This document shows, in pieces, positions 1-5,358 of a stretch of 17,884 nt of DNA. The notes beneath the pieces are model-generated. The model saw nothing but the letters and a program-made list of their open reading frames with translations. It was not told where the DNA came from and searched no databases. Numbering within the stretch: position 1 is the first letter of the stretch; every line of letters begins with the position of its first letter. The stretch is from Erythrobacter sp. (GTDB taxonomy: Bacteria; Pseudomonadota; Alphaproteobacteria; Sphingomonadales; Sphingomonadaceae): positions 1 to 17,884 of the forward strand of contig NZOF01000053.1 of NCBI GenBank assembly GCA_002695185.1, written 5' to 3'. The translations under genes were made by a program, and so were the position numbers.

Positions 1-202
1 ACTGTCCTCTTCTATGATTTCCATCGTCAATACCGAATGCCACGTTCCCAAAACGTTCTCCGACTTGGCCAAAATCGCAGCTTGGGGCCGACTGGGCCTT
101 ATAGCCCTGACCGTCACCCGAATGGGCGGAGACGGCTTTGCTGGCTCCGTGGAGCCGCGCGGCGCAGCCGTGTGGTGGAATAGGGCAGGTTCCCGGCTCC
201 GA
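1..202. other. Gene-free left edge with one GC hairpin
   Basis: No gene can be supported between the left edge and the stop codon of the nuclease gene. The only structure I see is a perfect 6-bp inverted repeat, GGCTCC/GGAGCC at 143-156 with a 2-nt loop. It lies about 50 nt beyond the nuclease stop and has no T-run on either strand, so it is not a convincing terminator. A minus-strand reading frame is open from about 110 to the edge (internal ATG at 24-22), but it has no ribosome binding site and no recognisable product. Confidence 0.4.
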
Positions 203-793
203 TCATTTGCACTTGTTCGGCAGCTGGCCCCTCTCGATCGCCAGATTCCTCATCGCCTCGTAATCGACACCCCAAAGGCCTCGTCGCTCATCGGCAGCGT
301 CTTTCATGAAACGGGCATAGGCCAGCCCTGAATGTTGCCTGTAATCAACGGCATATCCATGGCGTACCATCGTTGCCGAAACAGATGCCCCATTCGACCG
401 AAACCGGCACGACAGGTTAGACCCGCCCCAGCTCGTCCGCCGCGTGTTGCATATCGGCTCGATCGTCAACTTTTCGTCCTGAAAATCGCTCGTGCAATCC
501 ATGCCGCCATTTTGCTTCACCAGCTCTTCCAAATAGAGCTGCGCTGCGATCTTGGGCACATTGCCCTTGCCGTCCTCATCCGGCGCATCAATTCCCGACA
601 ACCGCACCCGCTTTTTATCGAGCGTTTCGAGCGTATCGCCGTCGATAATGCGCGGGTTCTCGACATGGATTGAAACCGGCTCGCTATTCCTCGCCTGCAT
701 CTGATTGAACAGCGCGCCGAACGCGAAAACAGAGAGAATGGGCAACGCGATTTGCTGATTTCGCGGCCATTTTTTGAAACCTCGGATCAGCAC
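203..793 (-). CDS. Membrane-anchored thermonuclease (SNase-like) family protein
   Basis: This 196-residue protein carries a staphylococcal-nuclease-like fold signature, suggesting a secreted or periplasm-facing nuclease. A hydrophobic segment at about residues 15-33 probably anchors it in the inner membrane with the domain outside. The domain begins with IIDGDT (residues 49-54), followed by RVRLSGIDAPD (62-72) and ends with MVRHGYAVDY and a RRGLWG motif (171-175), all typical of the family. The catalytic Glu of the usual GIDAPE motif is Asp72 here, and the usual second catalytic Arg region (YGR) reads WGG, so activity is uncertain. I chose the GTG at 793 because it follows a good AGGAGAG ribosome binding site and its first bases overlap the primase stop codon (GTGCTGA), implying translational coupling. 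The longer open frame upstream only shadows the primase gene. Confidence 0.8.
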   Translation of the reverse strand: MLIRGFKKWPRNQQIALPILSVFAFGALFNQMQARNSEPVSIHVENPRIIDGDTLETLDKKRVRLSGIDAPDEDGKGNVPKIAAQLYLEELVKQNGGMDCTSDFQDEKLTIEPICNTRRTSWGGSNLSCRFRSNGASVSATMVRHGYAVDYRQHSGLAYARFMKDAADERRGLWGVDYEAMRNLAIERGQLPNKCK

Positions 794-1668
794 CTGGCTC
801 TCTCCTGAAGAATGTCGTTCCAGTCCATCGGCGCCGGGGCTGGCGGGAGGATGATTTTCAGTTCGCGGTCGTTGGCGGTGAGATGGTCGCGCGCGTCCTC
901 TATGGCCTGTGCAGCTTCCTGGCCGTGTTGCGAGTAGATGACGATTTTGCGGATGCGTTCGGGGATCGCGATCAGGCCATAGCGGCGAATGCCGCCAGCG
1001 CCCCACACCTTGAATTTCCCGTCACTAAGCTGGGTGACGGAAACGGCTTCCTCGAAGCCTTCCGCGAGGCGCAGAACATCGCCGGTTGGCTGGCCGCCGA
1101 TCCGCATGGCGGCGTGTCGGACCAGGCCGAGCGTCAATTTCGCCTCGCGCAGCGCCGCATGGTAGCGTTTCTCGCCGGTTGCTGGATCGAGCAAGATCCG
1201 CTGCACGGCGATTATGCCTTCGTCGGCCTCGAACGGCACGAGAAGGGCAGGATGCTCTTCGCGGGCGTCGGGCGGACCAACGATGCAGCGCGGAGCGAAG
1301 CGGAGCTTGAGGCCGGTCGGGTCGATTGCGCGCGAACGCAGATAGCGTTCAGCCGCGGTGCCTGCGATCGGCGCGGCGGAATCCCATAGTTGGAGGGCGA
1401 GCTTCCGGCGCGAGGGTTCGGGCGCGCGATCGACCGTTTCACCGCTCGTGTGGCGATTGATTTTGCGGCTGTTGAGCGCGGACCAGACGGCTTCCTGACT
1501 GCAACCGGCCCAACATTTGAATAGGACGGCCTTCTTGCCGGGGGTGACTTGGAGCGACGGATTGCGGTCGTTGTGGGCTGGACAGCAAACCATGCCATAT
1601 GAGCCGCGCCAGTGGCCGCCCATATCCGCTACGATCTGACGTGCGCGTGCTTCGACGTCCATCTGCAT
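787..1668 (-). CDS. Toprim-domain primase-like protein with CHC2-type zinc finger
   Basis: The protein has 293 residues. An N-terminal CHC2-like zinc finger (Cys29, His32, Cys52, Cys56, in a CPAHNDRNPSL...CWAGC context) is followed by a linker and a C-terminal Toprim-like domain (about 196-290) with LAEGFEEA at 201-208 and a MDWND ending. This is the arrangement of plasmid- and phage-borne primase-like proteins, which would prime replication or the transferred strand after conjugation. The expected Toprim DxD pair is not seen: the equivalent strand reads VIYSQHGQEAA (243-253), so the catalytic metal site may be altered. I chose the ATG at 1668. An ATG two codons on (1662) is equally possible, both behind a weak GAAAGAAG. 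The upstream GTG at 1713 lies in the promoter region and is unlikely. The gene is followed directly by the nuclease gene and is probably co-transcribed with it. Confidence 0.75.
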   Translation of the reverse strand: MQMDVEARARQIVADMGGHWRGSYGMVCCPAHNDRNPSLQVTPGKKAVLFKCWAGCSQEAVWSALNSRKINRHTSGETVDRAPEPSRRKLALQLWDSAAPIAGTAAERYLRSRAIDPTGLKLRFAPRCIVGPPDAREEHPALLVPFEADEGIIAVQRILLDPATGEKRYHAALREAKLTLGLVRHAAMRIGGQPTGDVLRLAEGFEEAVSVTQLSDGKFKVWGAGGIRRYGLIAIPERIRKIVIYSQHGQEAAQAIEDARDHLTANDRELKIILPPAPAPMDWNDILQERARC

Positions 1669-1687
1669 CGAACTTCTTTCGTCAACG

Positions 1688-1745
1688 GTATCCCGACATT
1701 GGGATTTATACACATTTCACGATGGCGGGCAAACGGTCGGGATAC
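1688..1745 (-). promoter_or_regulatory. Promoter of the primase-nuclease operon bracketed by a 10-bp inverted repeat
   Basis: On the minus strand, TTGCCC (1732-1727) and TATAAA (1710-1705) are separated by 16 nt, giving a good sigma-70-like promoter that points at the primase gene. It would start near 1698. Perfect inverted-repeat arms, GTATCCCGAC at 1688-1697 and GTCGGGATAC at 1736-1745, sit just upstream of the -35 and at the start site, bracketing the promoter. This looks like a two-half-site operator. The repressor is unknown; Rep, encoded immediately upstream, or an unlinked regulator are candidates. Confidence 0.5.
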
Positions 1746-1760
1746 ATGCCAATATCGCGC

Positions 1761-1779
1761 ATGGCCCGACTAGGGCCAT
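1761..1779 (-). repeat. Hairpin abutting the rep stop codon
   Basis: ATGGCCC (1761-1767) and GGGCCAT (1773-1779) form a perfect 7-bp stem with a 5-nt loop directly after the rep stop codon. No T-run follows on the minus strand, so it may act as a weak or factor-dependent terminator, or protect the 3' end of the mRNA, rather than as a classical intrinsic terminator. It separates the rep gene from the promoter of the primase gene. Confidence 0.4.
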
Positions 1780-2562
1780 TCAATATAAATATCTCCGCCG
1801 GTTATCTTCACTTGCGGATGACTCACGTTCTTTCGCCTCAATCGCTTGGCCCAGGCTGGCGAGAATGTCCGCCAGCTCGCGCTTGTCCCGCTCTTCGCGG
1901 GTTAGCTCCCATAGGGGCAGCTGATCCCTCATGCGCTCCATGTCGCGCGCCGCCTCGATCTGGCGATATTGTTCGCAAGCGGGGGCTGGATCGGCCGCGA
2001 CGCCGCGACGGCGGCGAGCAGCGAAGATTTTCGAGAGGAAGGCGGGGAAGAGGAAGCGATAGGCGTTCGTGGCCTGCTTGATGCGCGGGCCAGCGCCTTG
2101 CGCTTCGTGGTCGGGAACCGGCTCGTAGCGCCTGAACCAGTCGATAATTCGCGCGTCTTTGAGACGCGAAAGCGCCTGAACGACGCAATTCTTGCTGAGG
2201 CCGGTTCCATCCATGATCGTGTGAAGACTGGGGAACAGCGCGCCAGTGCTATAGTCGATGACGCGGGCCAGGAACTCGATAATCTGGATGCCGGCCTGTC
2301 CGATCGCACCGTTACGAATGCGCGGCGTGGTTGTCCGCCGCTGCGCGAGCGTCTGCCGCTCGTAGAGCTTTGCGGCTTCGATCATCTCGCGCATCTGGCG
2401 AGCATTGCGGATCGGTGTGTAAGCCTTGGCCCGCTTTTCGTGGCCTACGGCGATGCTGCCGGCCCAGACTTTGACGCGCGGTTTTTCGGCACGCGCAAGC
2501 AAGGCGCGGTCGATCGTGGCGAGGCCGGTGCTACGCAGCACGGCGCCTATGGAAGTGGTCAT
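1780..2562 (-). CDS. Probable plasmid replication initiator (winged-helix DNA-binding protein)
   Basis: The protein has 260 residues. A winged helix-turn-helix region at about 108-150 (LFPSLHTIMDGTGLSKNCVV, then QALSRLKDARIIDWF) resembles the DNA-binding domains of plasmid Rep proteins. The N-terminal and C-terminal parts are basic and charged, with an arginine cluster at 183-186 and a polar helical tail. I chose the ATG at 2562 because a strong GGGAGGT ribosome binding site lies 5-6 nt upstream; the open frame extends to 2649 but has no such signal there. The assignment as Rep is an inference. It rests on the DNA-binding domain, the adjoining primase-like gene, the small RHH gene just upstream, and a leader with a predicted antisense RNA, which is the hallmark of a copy-number-controlled rep gene. 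A transcriptional regulator is the main alternative. Confidence 0.6.
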   Translation of the reverse strand: MTTSIGAVLRSTGLATIDRALLARAEKPRVKVWAGSIAVGHEKRAKAYTPIRNARQMREMIEAAKLYERQTLAQRRTTTPRIRNGAIGQAGIQIIEFLARVIDYSTGALFPSLHTIMDGTGLSKNCVVQALSRLKDARIIDWFRRYEPVPDHEAQGAGPRIKQATNAYRFLFPAFLSKIFAARRRRGVAADPAPACEQYRQIEAARDMERMRDQLPLWELTREERDKRELADILASLGQAIEAKERESSASEDNRRRYLY

Positions 2563-2587
2563 GCGGACCTCCCTTCGTCGGTCCCGC
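2563..2587 (-). promoter_or_regulatory. Hairpin around the rep ribosome binding site
   Basis: In the rep mRNA, GCGGGACC (2587-2580) can pair with GGTCCGC (2569-2563), leaving one bulged G. The hairpin closes directly before the ATG and places the GGGAGG Shine-Dalgarno sequence in the loop and the 3' arm. This would lower rep translation unless it is opened, for example by a ribosome arriving from upstream. Confidence 0.4.
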
Positions 2588-2605
2588 GAGGCCAAGCACC
2601 ATCGC

Positions 2606-2627
2606 TCCCGAAAGCACGCTTTCGAGA
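2606..2627 (-). repeat. Nine-base-pair stem-loop in the rep leader
   Basis: On the rep mRNA, TCTCGAAAG (2627-2619) and CTTTCGGGA (2614-2606) form a 9-bp stem (one G-U pair) around a CGTG loop. It lies between the antisense-RNA target and the rep start and could be part of an alternative-folding switch. No T-run follows, so it is not a terminator by itself. Confidence 0.4.
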
Positions 2628-2656
2628 TTGACTTTCGCCGCAGCACCACCGATAAA
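2628..2656 (+). promoter_or_regulatory. Promoter of the predicted antisense RNA
   Basis: TTGACT (2628-2633) and GATAAA (2651-2656) are separated by exactly 17 nt. The -35 matches the consensus at five of six positions and the -10 at four. The promoter faces away from rep and lies in the rep leader, where no plus-strand protein gene follows. The expected start is close to 2663. Confidence 0.55.
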
Positions 2657-2662
2657 GAGAGC

Positions 2663-2725
2663 CAAGTTAGAAGCGCTCACTTCGGTGGCACAAACAGCCC
2701 TCGCTCAGCCAAGCGAGGGTTTTTT
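2663..2725 (+). ncRNA. Predicted antisense (countertranscribed) RNA against the rep leader
   Basis: A transcript from the promoter at 2628-2656 would run about 63 nt and end at the intrinsic terminator at 2698-2725. It contains a small hairpin with a C(UUCG)G tetraloop (2678-2687) and the large terminator hairpin. It is fully complementary to rep mRNA roughly 100-160 nt upstream of the rep start codon. Size, structure and place match antisense RNAs that limit rep expression in other plasmids, such as RNAII of pMV158 and the ctRNA of repABC replicons. On the mRNA side the large hairpin shows a UGGCUG loop. Function is inferred; promoter, terminator and orientation are seen directly. Confidence 0.55.
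2698..2725 (+). terminator. Intrinsic terminator of the antisense RNA
   Basis: A perfect 8-bp stem, CCCTCGCT (2698-2705) and AGCGAGGG (2712-2719), with a 6-nt loop, is followed at once by six T residues (2720-2725) on the plus strand. No plus-strand protein gene lies upstream, so it fits only a short RNA made from the rep leader. Confidence 0.75.
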
Positions 2726-2740
2726 GTTGTCCTGTCGCCT

Positions 2741-2755
2741 CGGGGAGCCACCCCG
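2741..2755. repeat. Small GC hairpin in the rep leader
   Basis: CGGGG and CCCCG arms flank a 5-nt loop (2741-2755). It lies 5' of the antisense-RNA target in the rep mRNA and may add to the leader fold. Confidence 0.35.
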
Positions 2756-2832
2756 CACGCAACAGATGAATCGCCGACTCCAAGGCGGAATCAGCGCGTC
2801 ATAACTGGCTCAAGTTTAAGGGGTTGGCAAGA

Positions 2833-2854
2833 ATAAGCGTGCGCGCACGCTTAT
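2833..2854. promoter_or_regulatory. Perfect 22-bp palindrome, probable operator upstream of rep
   Basis: Positions 2833-2854 form a perfect palindrome with ATAAGCGTGCG arms. It lies 10 bp beyond the RHH gene stop and about 270 bp ahead of the rep start. A close relative (TAAGCGTGT/ACACGCTTA) lies at 3150-3169 in front of the RHH gene, in the same orientation, and on the minus strand both are followed by TTC. A TATAAG -10-like box (minus strand, 2855-2850) overlaps its edge, so protein bound here could block transcription of rep. The most likely ligand is the RHH protein encoded between the two sites. Confidence 0.55.
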
Positions 2855-2864
2855 AACGCGCTCG

Positions 2865-3113
2865 TCACGCCAATTTGCGGTAGTGGCGCAGATAGTCGGG
2901 ATATTCGATCCCGCGTGCCTTCAAGAGATTGATCGTCGCCTCTTCGACCAGGGCAGCAACGGACGTTTGTTCGCGCTCAGCGAGGTTCTTGATCTCGGCC
3001 GCCAGCTCGGGTTTCACCGATGCTGCGAGATTTCGCGTGTTGGCGCGGCTCGGCCGACGCCGGGGCAAAGGAACCGGGAGAAGAGGGTCTTCCTGTCTTT
3101 TCGGGCGCGCCAT
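2865..3113 (-). CDS. Small ribbon-helix-helix protein, candidate copy-number repressor
   Basis: The protein has 82 residues. After a basic, proline-rich N-terminus (residues 1-25), a segment at 29-68 (LAASVKPELAAEIKNLAERE, then a helix ending in LLKARG) fits the strand-helix-helix pattern of CopG/Arc/MetJ-type DNA-binding proteins, and a tyrosine-rich tail ends it. Such proteins bind palindromic operators as dimers. The gene lies directly upstream of rep on the same strand and is flanked by two related palindromes, one overlapping its own putative promoter and one ahead of rep. I therefore infer autoregulation and repression of rep, like CopG of pMV158. The ATG at 3113 has no clear Shine-Dalgarno sequence, so the start rests on the composition of the protein. 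An antitoxin-type RHH without its toxin is an alternative; no toxin gene is adjacent. Confidence 0.7.
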   Translation of the reverse strand: MARPKRQEDPLLPVPLPRRRPSRANTRNLAASVKPELAAEIKNLAEREQTSVAALVEEATINLLKARGIEYPDYLRHYRKLA

Positions 3114-3149
3114 AGGTCTAGAACACAAGAGGTTGGTGTGGTGCCGGAA

Positions 3150-3169
3150 TAAGCGTGTTGACACGCTTA
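3150..3169. promoter_or_regulatory. Palindromic operator ahead of the RHH gene
   Basis: TAAGCGTGT (3150-3158) and ACACGCTTA (3161-3169) are perfect 9-bp arms around two central bases. Eight bases of each arm match the palindrome at 2833-2854. It lies 37 bp from the RHH start codon and overlaps the -10 and start site of the candidate promoter, the usual place for an autorepressor site. Confidence 0.55.
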
Positions 3170-3195
3170 ATGGCTGTAATGTGGTTGCGCGGCAA
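3167..3195 (-). promoter_or_regulatory. Candidate promoter of the RHH gene
   Basis: On the minus strand TTGCCG (3195-3190) and CATTAA (3172-3167) are separated by 17 nt. The match to consensus is modest (four and three of six positions). Its overlap with the palindrome at 3150-3169 and its distance to the start codon support it. Confidence 0.35.
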
Positions 3196-3272
3196 GAGAC
3201 GACAAGCCGGGTTGCCCTCGCCGTCAAAGCGAGGATAGACATATCCTAATCGGTAAAAGGGAATAAATCACG

Positions 3273-3581
3273 ATGCCGCATAGCGACGATTGGCAGTATG
3301 ATCCGATCCTTGAGCGCGAACTAACCACCCGCCGCCCTGCTGGGGGAATGATCCAAGCGGTCGAAATTGCGCAACTGCCGTCGAGTGAATGGATCATCAA
3401 TGTCAAAGTATCGTGGCGTGGCGATAAGTGGCTGAATGTCTGCCTATTCGAGCAACCAACGCTTAAAACCTACAAGCGACTGTCAAGCGCTGTGCGGCAT
3501 GTCGTGCTCGATTACGGATATGAGGATGACCATATCCGATTGGTTCCCGACAAACAATGCAGCAACAAATTGGCGTTTTAG
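3273..3581 (+). CDS. Hypothetical protein, 102 residues
   Basis: I do not recognise this protein. It has 102 residues, is soluble in appearance with no signal peptide or membrane span, and is rich in charged and aromatic residues, with one WRGDKW motif near the middle and a DYGYEDDH stretch before the end. Such composition fits a small mixed alpha/beta protein. A purine-rich AAAAGGGAA lies about 10 nt before the ATG, which is a plausible ribosome binding site. It is the first plus-strand gene, divergent from the RHH gene across about 160 bp and 59 bp ahead of the trbM-like gene, so it could be the first gene of the transfer operon or a small regulator of it. I infer nothing about its function. 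Confidence 0.6.
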   Translation: MPHSDDWQYDPILERELTTRRPAGGMIQAVEIAQLPSSEWIINVKVSWRGDKWLNVCLFEQPTLKTYKRLSSAVRHVVLDYGYEDDHIRLVPDKQCSNKLAF

Positions 3582-3640
3582 GCTTCCCTTTCCCCCTCAT
3601 CGTGATATGTGCATAAATCTCGATGACGAGGGAGAAAGCG

Positions 3641-3964
3641 ATGAAAGCTTTTAATTTCGCGCTCGCGACCGCCTTGGTGGGGGCTGCGGTGCAATCGACC
3701 CCCGCTGTAGCGTCGGATAATACTTGGGCATGTGAGGTTGTTCTGTGCATCTCCAACCCGGGTGGTCCGACGCAATATCCAGCCTGTGTTCCACCGATAA
3801 CGAAACTGTGGCGCGTGCTGGCTCTCGGCGGCAGCTTCCCGACATGCACGGGCGGGGGCATCGCCAAGACCAAATACAAGAAGCCGGATGATGGGAGGCC
3901 TGGTCGCTTGACGGTCACTTGGACTGACGGGCGGCAACAGACCTACTATCAGCCGCGCAACTGA
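3641..3964 (+). CDS. trbM: TrbM/KikA-family conjugal transfer protein
   Basis: This is a 107-residue exported protein. A signal peptide (about 1-25, ending AVAS) is followed by the family pattern WACEVVLCISNPGG, then a short spacer, ACVPPI, and GGSFPTC. The four conserved cysteines probably form two disulphides in the periplasm. TrbM (IncP) and KikA (IncN) are accessory proteins of the mating apparatus, and their exact role is unsettled. I use the ATG at 3641, which follows GAGGGAGAAAGCG; the open frame begins six codons earlier without such a signal. It lies 14 nt ahead of virB1 and is the first recognisable gene of the transfer operon. A partial hairpin (CTCATCG with CGATGA plus a bulge) overlaps its leader. 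Confidence 0.8.
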   Translation: MKAFNFALATALVGAAVQSTPAVASDNTWACEVVLCISNPGGPTQYPACVPPITKLWRVLALGGSFPTCTGGGIAKTKYKKPDDGRPGRLTVTWTDGRQQTYYQPRN

Positions 3965-3978
3965 CCGGGAGCGGGAAC

Positions 3979-4644
3979 GTGTTCCTCGAAACCGGGGCCG
4001 TTCTTTCGCTGGCGGCGCAATGCGCCCCAGCGGTAGCGCCGCATACGATCGCCGCGATCGTGGATGCGGAATCTTCGAACTATGTTTTTGCGATCAACGT
4101 CAACGGCGTGGCCAGTCAGCCTCGCCGTCCGCGTAATGAGGCTGAGGCCATCGCAACCGCGCGCTCCTATGTGGCTCGCGGCTACAGCGTGGATCTCGGC
4201 CTCGGCCAAATCAATTCACGCAACATGGGATGGCTCGGCCTAACGTGGGACACTGTTTTCAAGCAGTGCTCCAATATCGAAGCGGCAGGCCGGGTGCTCC
4301 TGTCCAATTTCCGTTCGGCCAAGACGGGGCGCACCCCGCAAGAGGCCCTTCGGGTCGCACTCAGCATGTATAACACAGGCTCTCAATCGAGAGGTTTCCG
4401 CAACGGCTATGTCGCCCGCGTGGAGAACGCAGGTCGCCGCGTCAGCGGTCGGCCTGCGACCGCAATCCCGACTGTCATCGTGGGCGATCAGCCCGCCAGC
4501 GCCGCCATGAGCGACACTGGCGCCGGTCGTGTGCCGGTGGAGCTGGCGGAAATCGCAGCGGAGAACATGGAGGCGGCTCCACCGCCTGCACCGCCTGCGT
4601 GGGATGTTTTCGGCCGCGCCCAACACGCGCGGATTGGTTCGTAA
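3979..4644 (+). CDS. virB1: VirB1-type lytic transglycosylase
   Basis: This 221-residue protein would cut peptidoglycan glycan strands in the periplasm so that the secretion channel can be assembled. The SLT domain fills the N-terminal two thirds: the catalytic Glu is Glu31 in IVDAESS, followed by FAINVNG, the DLGLGQIN block near residue 75, and ALSMYNTG near 130. The C-terminal tail is proline/alanine-rich (APPPAPPA). The N-terminus is hydrophobic but short, so export may use a poor signal peptide or a different start. The GTG at 3979 follows GGGAGCGGGAAC, 14 nt after trbM. The next gene, virB2, starts 21 nt after its stop. Confidence 0.88.
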   Translation: MFLETGAVLSLAAQCAPAVAPHTIAAIVDAESSNYVFAINVNGVASQPRRPRNEAEAIATARSYVARGYSVDLGLGQINSRNMGWLGLTWDTVFKQCSNIEAAGRVLLSNFRSAKTGRTPQEALRVALSMYNTGSQSRGFRNGYVARVENAGRRVSGRPATAIPTVIVGDQPASAAMSDTGAGRVPVELAEIAAENMEAAPPPAPPAWDVFGRAQHARIGS

Positions 4645-4665
4645 GGCGAAGATAGGAGTTATCGA

Positions 4666-5007
4666 ATGTTTCGTATCTGGAAGATCAAGGCTGAATCCCG
4701 GCTCGATGCGCTGCTCGCGCGTCTCAAGCCCTCGCCGCTCATGGCGCGCGCGCTGCCCCTGTCGCTGCTGGCAAGCCTGCTCGTAGCGGAGCCGGCTTTT
4801 GCGCAGGCAAACTTTGAAGGCCTGGCCGACAACATTCTCGGCCTGCTGAGCAACGGTTTGCTCCGCACGCTTGCGATCATCGCGATCATCGTCGTTGGCC
4901 TTCTGTGGTTCCTCGGCCGCGCGTCGGTGCAGATGCTCGTCACGGTCGTAGTTGGCGTGGTGATCGTGTTCTCCGCGCCTTGGATCGTCGACACGATTAC
5001 GGGGTGA
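4666..5007 (+). CDS. virB2: VirB2-type major pilin precursor
   Basis: This 113-residue precursor would yield a pilin of about 67 residues after cleavage at PAFA|Q (residues 43-47). The signal segment is unusually long for the family because of a basic N-terminal extension (residues 1-28). The mature part has two hydrophobic segments (about 66-84 and 88-104) joined by the short polar loop LGRAS, as in VirB2/TraC-type pilins that insert in the inner membrane before pilus assembly. AGGAG lies 8 nt before the ATG. The gene sits between virB1 and virB3, the conserved place. Confidence 0.88.
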   Translation: MFRIWKIKAESRLDALLARLKPSPLMARALPLSLLASLLVAEPAFAQANFEGLADNILGLLSNGLLRTLAIIAIIVVGLLWFLGRASVQMLVTVVVGVVIVFSAPWIVDTITG

Positions 5008-5013
5008 TCGGGG

Positions 5014-5358
5014 ATGGACGGTCAGGAAGAAATGACAAAAGACCCGCTGTTCTTGGCCGTCACCCGCCCCGCTTTGTGGGCGGGTGTTCCCATTGAAGCG
5101 GGCGCGCTCATCATCATGGCGGGCGCAATCACGTTAGTTGGTTCGGGCAATCCTCTCTACGGCGGCGCGGCCGCCGTCGCGCTTTATGCGATGGCGCGGC
5201 TTATCGTTCGGCATGACGTGAACGCATTCCGGCTGATCTTCCTGTGGGGCCGGACCAAAGCGGCGAACCGGAACCGCGTCTTTTGGGGTGGATCGAGCTA
5301 CACGCCGCTGCCGCTCTACGGAATCAAGCGAAAGGGATTTGGTCGTGGTGTTCGGTAA
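5014..5358 (+). CDS. virB3: VirB3-type inner membrane protein
   Basis: This 114-residue protein matches VirB3 in the conserved start DPLFLAVTRPALWAGVP and in two adjoining membrane segments (about 20-43 and 50-66). VirB3 assists pilus assembly with the ATPase VirB4 in the inner membrane. Two starts are possible: ATG 5014, used here, or ATG 5032, which has AGGAAG just ahead and gives MTKDPLF, closer to the usual VirB3 length at that end. The 3' end overlaps the start of virB4 by 14 nt, so the two are likely translationally coupled. Confidence 0.87.
   Translation: MDGQEEMTKDPLFLAVTRPALWAGVPIEAGALIIMAGAITLVGSGNPLYGGAAAVALYAMARLIVRHDVNAFRLIFLWGRTKAANRNRVFWGGSSYTPLPLYGIKRKGFGRGVR

Noticed and set aside
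14..331. Plus-strand open frame of 105 codons at the left edge
   Set aside because: It overlaps the nuclease gene antisense over much of its length, has no ribosome binding site and no recognisable motif.
883..1389. Long plus-strand open frame opposite the primase
   Set aside because: The minus-strand product has clear zinc-finger and Toprim features; the opposite frame is a GC-rich shadow.
1969..2631. 220-codon plus-strand open frame opposite rep
   Set aside because: The minus-strand frame has a winged-helix domain and a strong ribosome binding site; this frame has neither.
2663..2725. IncI-like pseudoknot using the UUGGC loop of the rep-leader hairpin
   Set aside because: The loop resembles the IncI type, but I found no complementary CAGCCAA-like stretch near the rep start.
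3593..3641. Promoter directly before trbM
   Set aside because: CATAAA at 3612-3617 could be a -10 box but no acceptable -35 lies at the right distance; the operon may be read from upstream of 3273.
5288..5344. ATG-initiated longer VirB4
   Set aside because: The extension lies within virB3 in another frame and matches no VirB4 start; the GTG at 5345 has a better signal.
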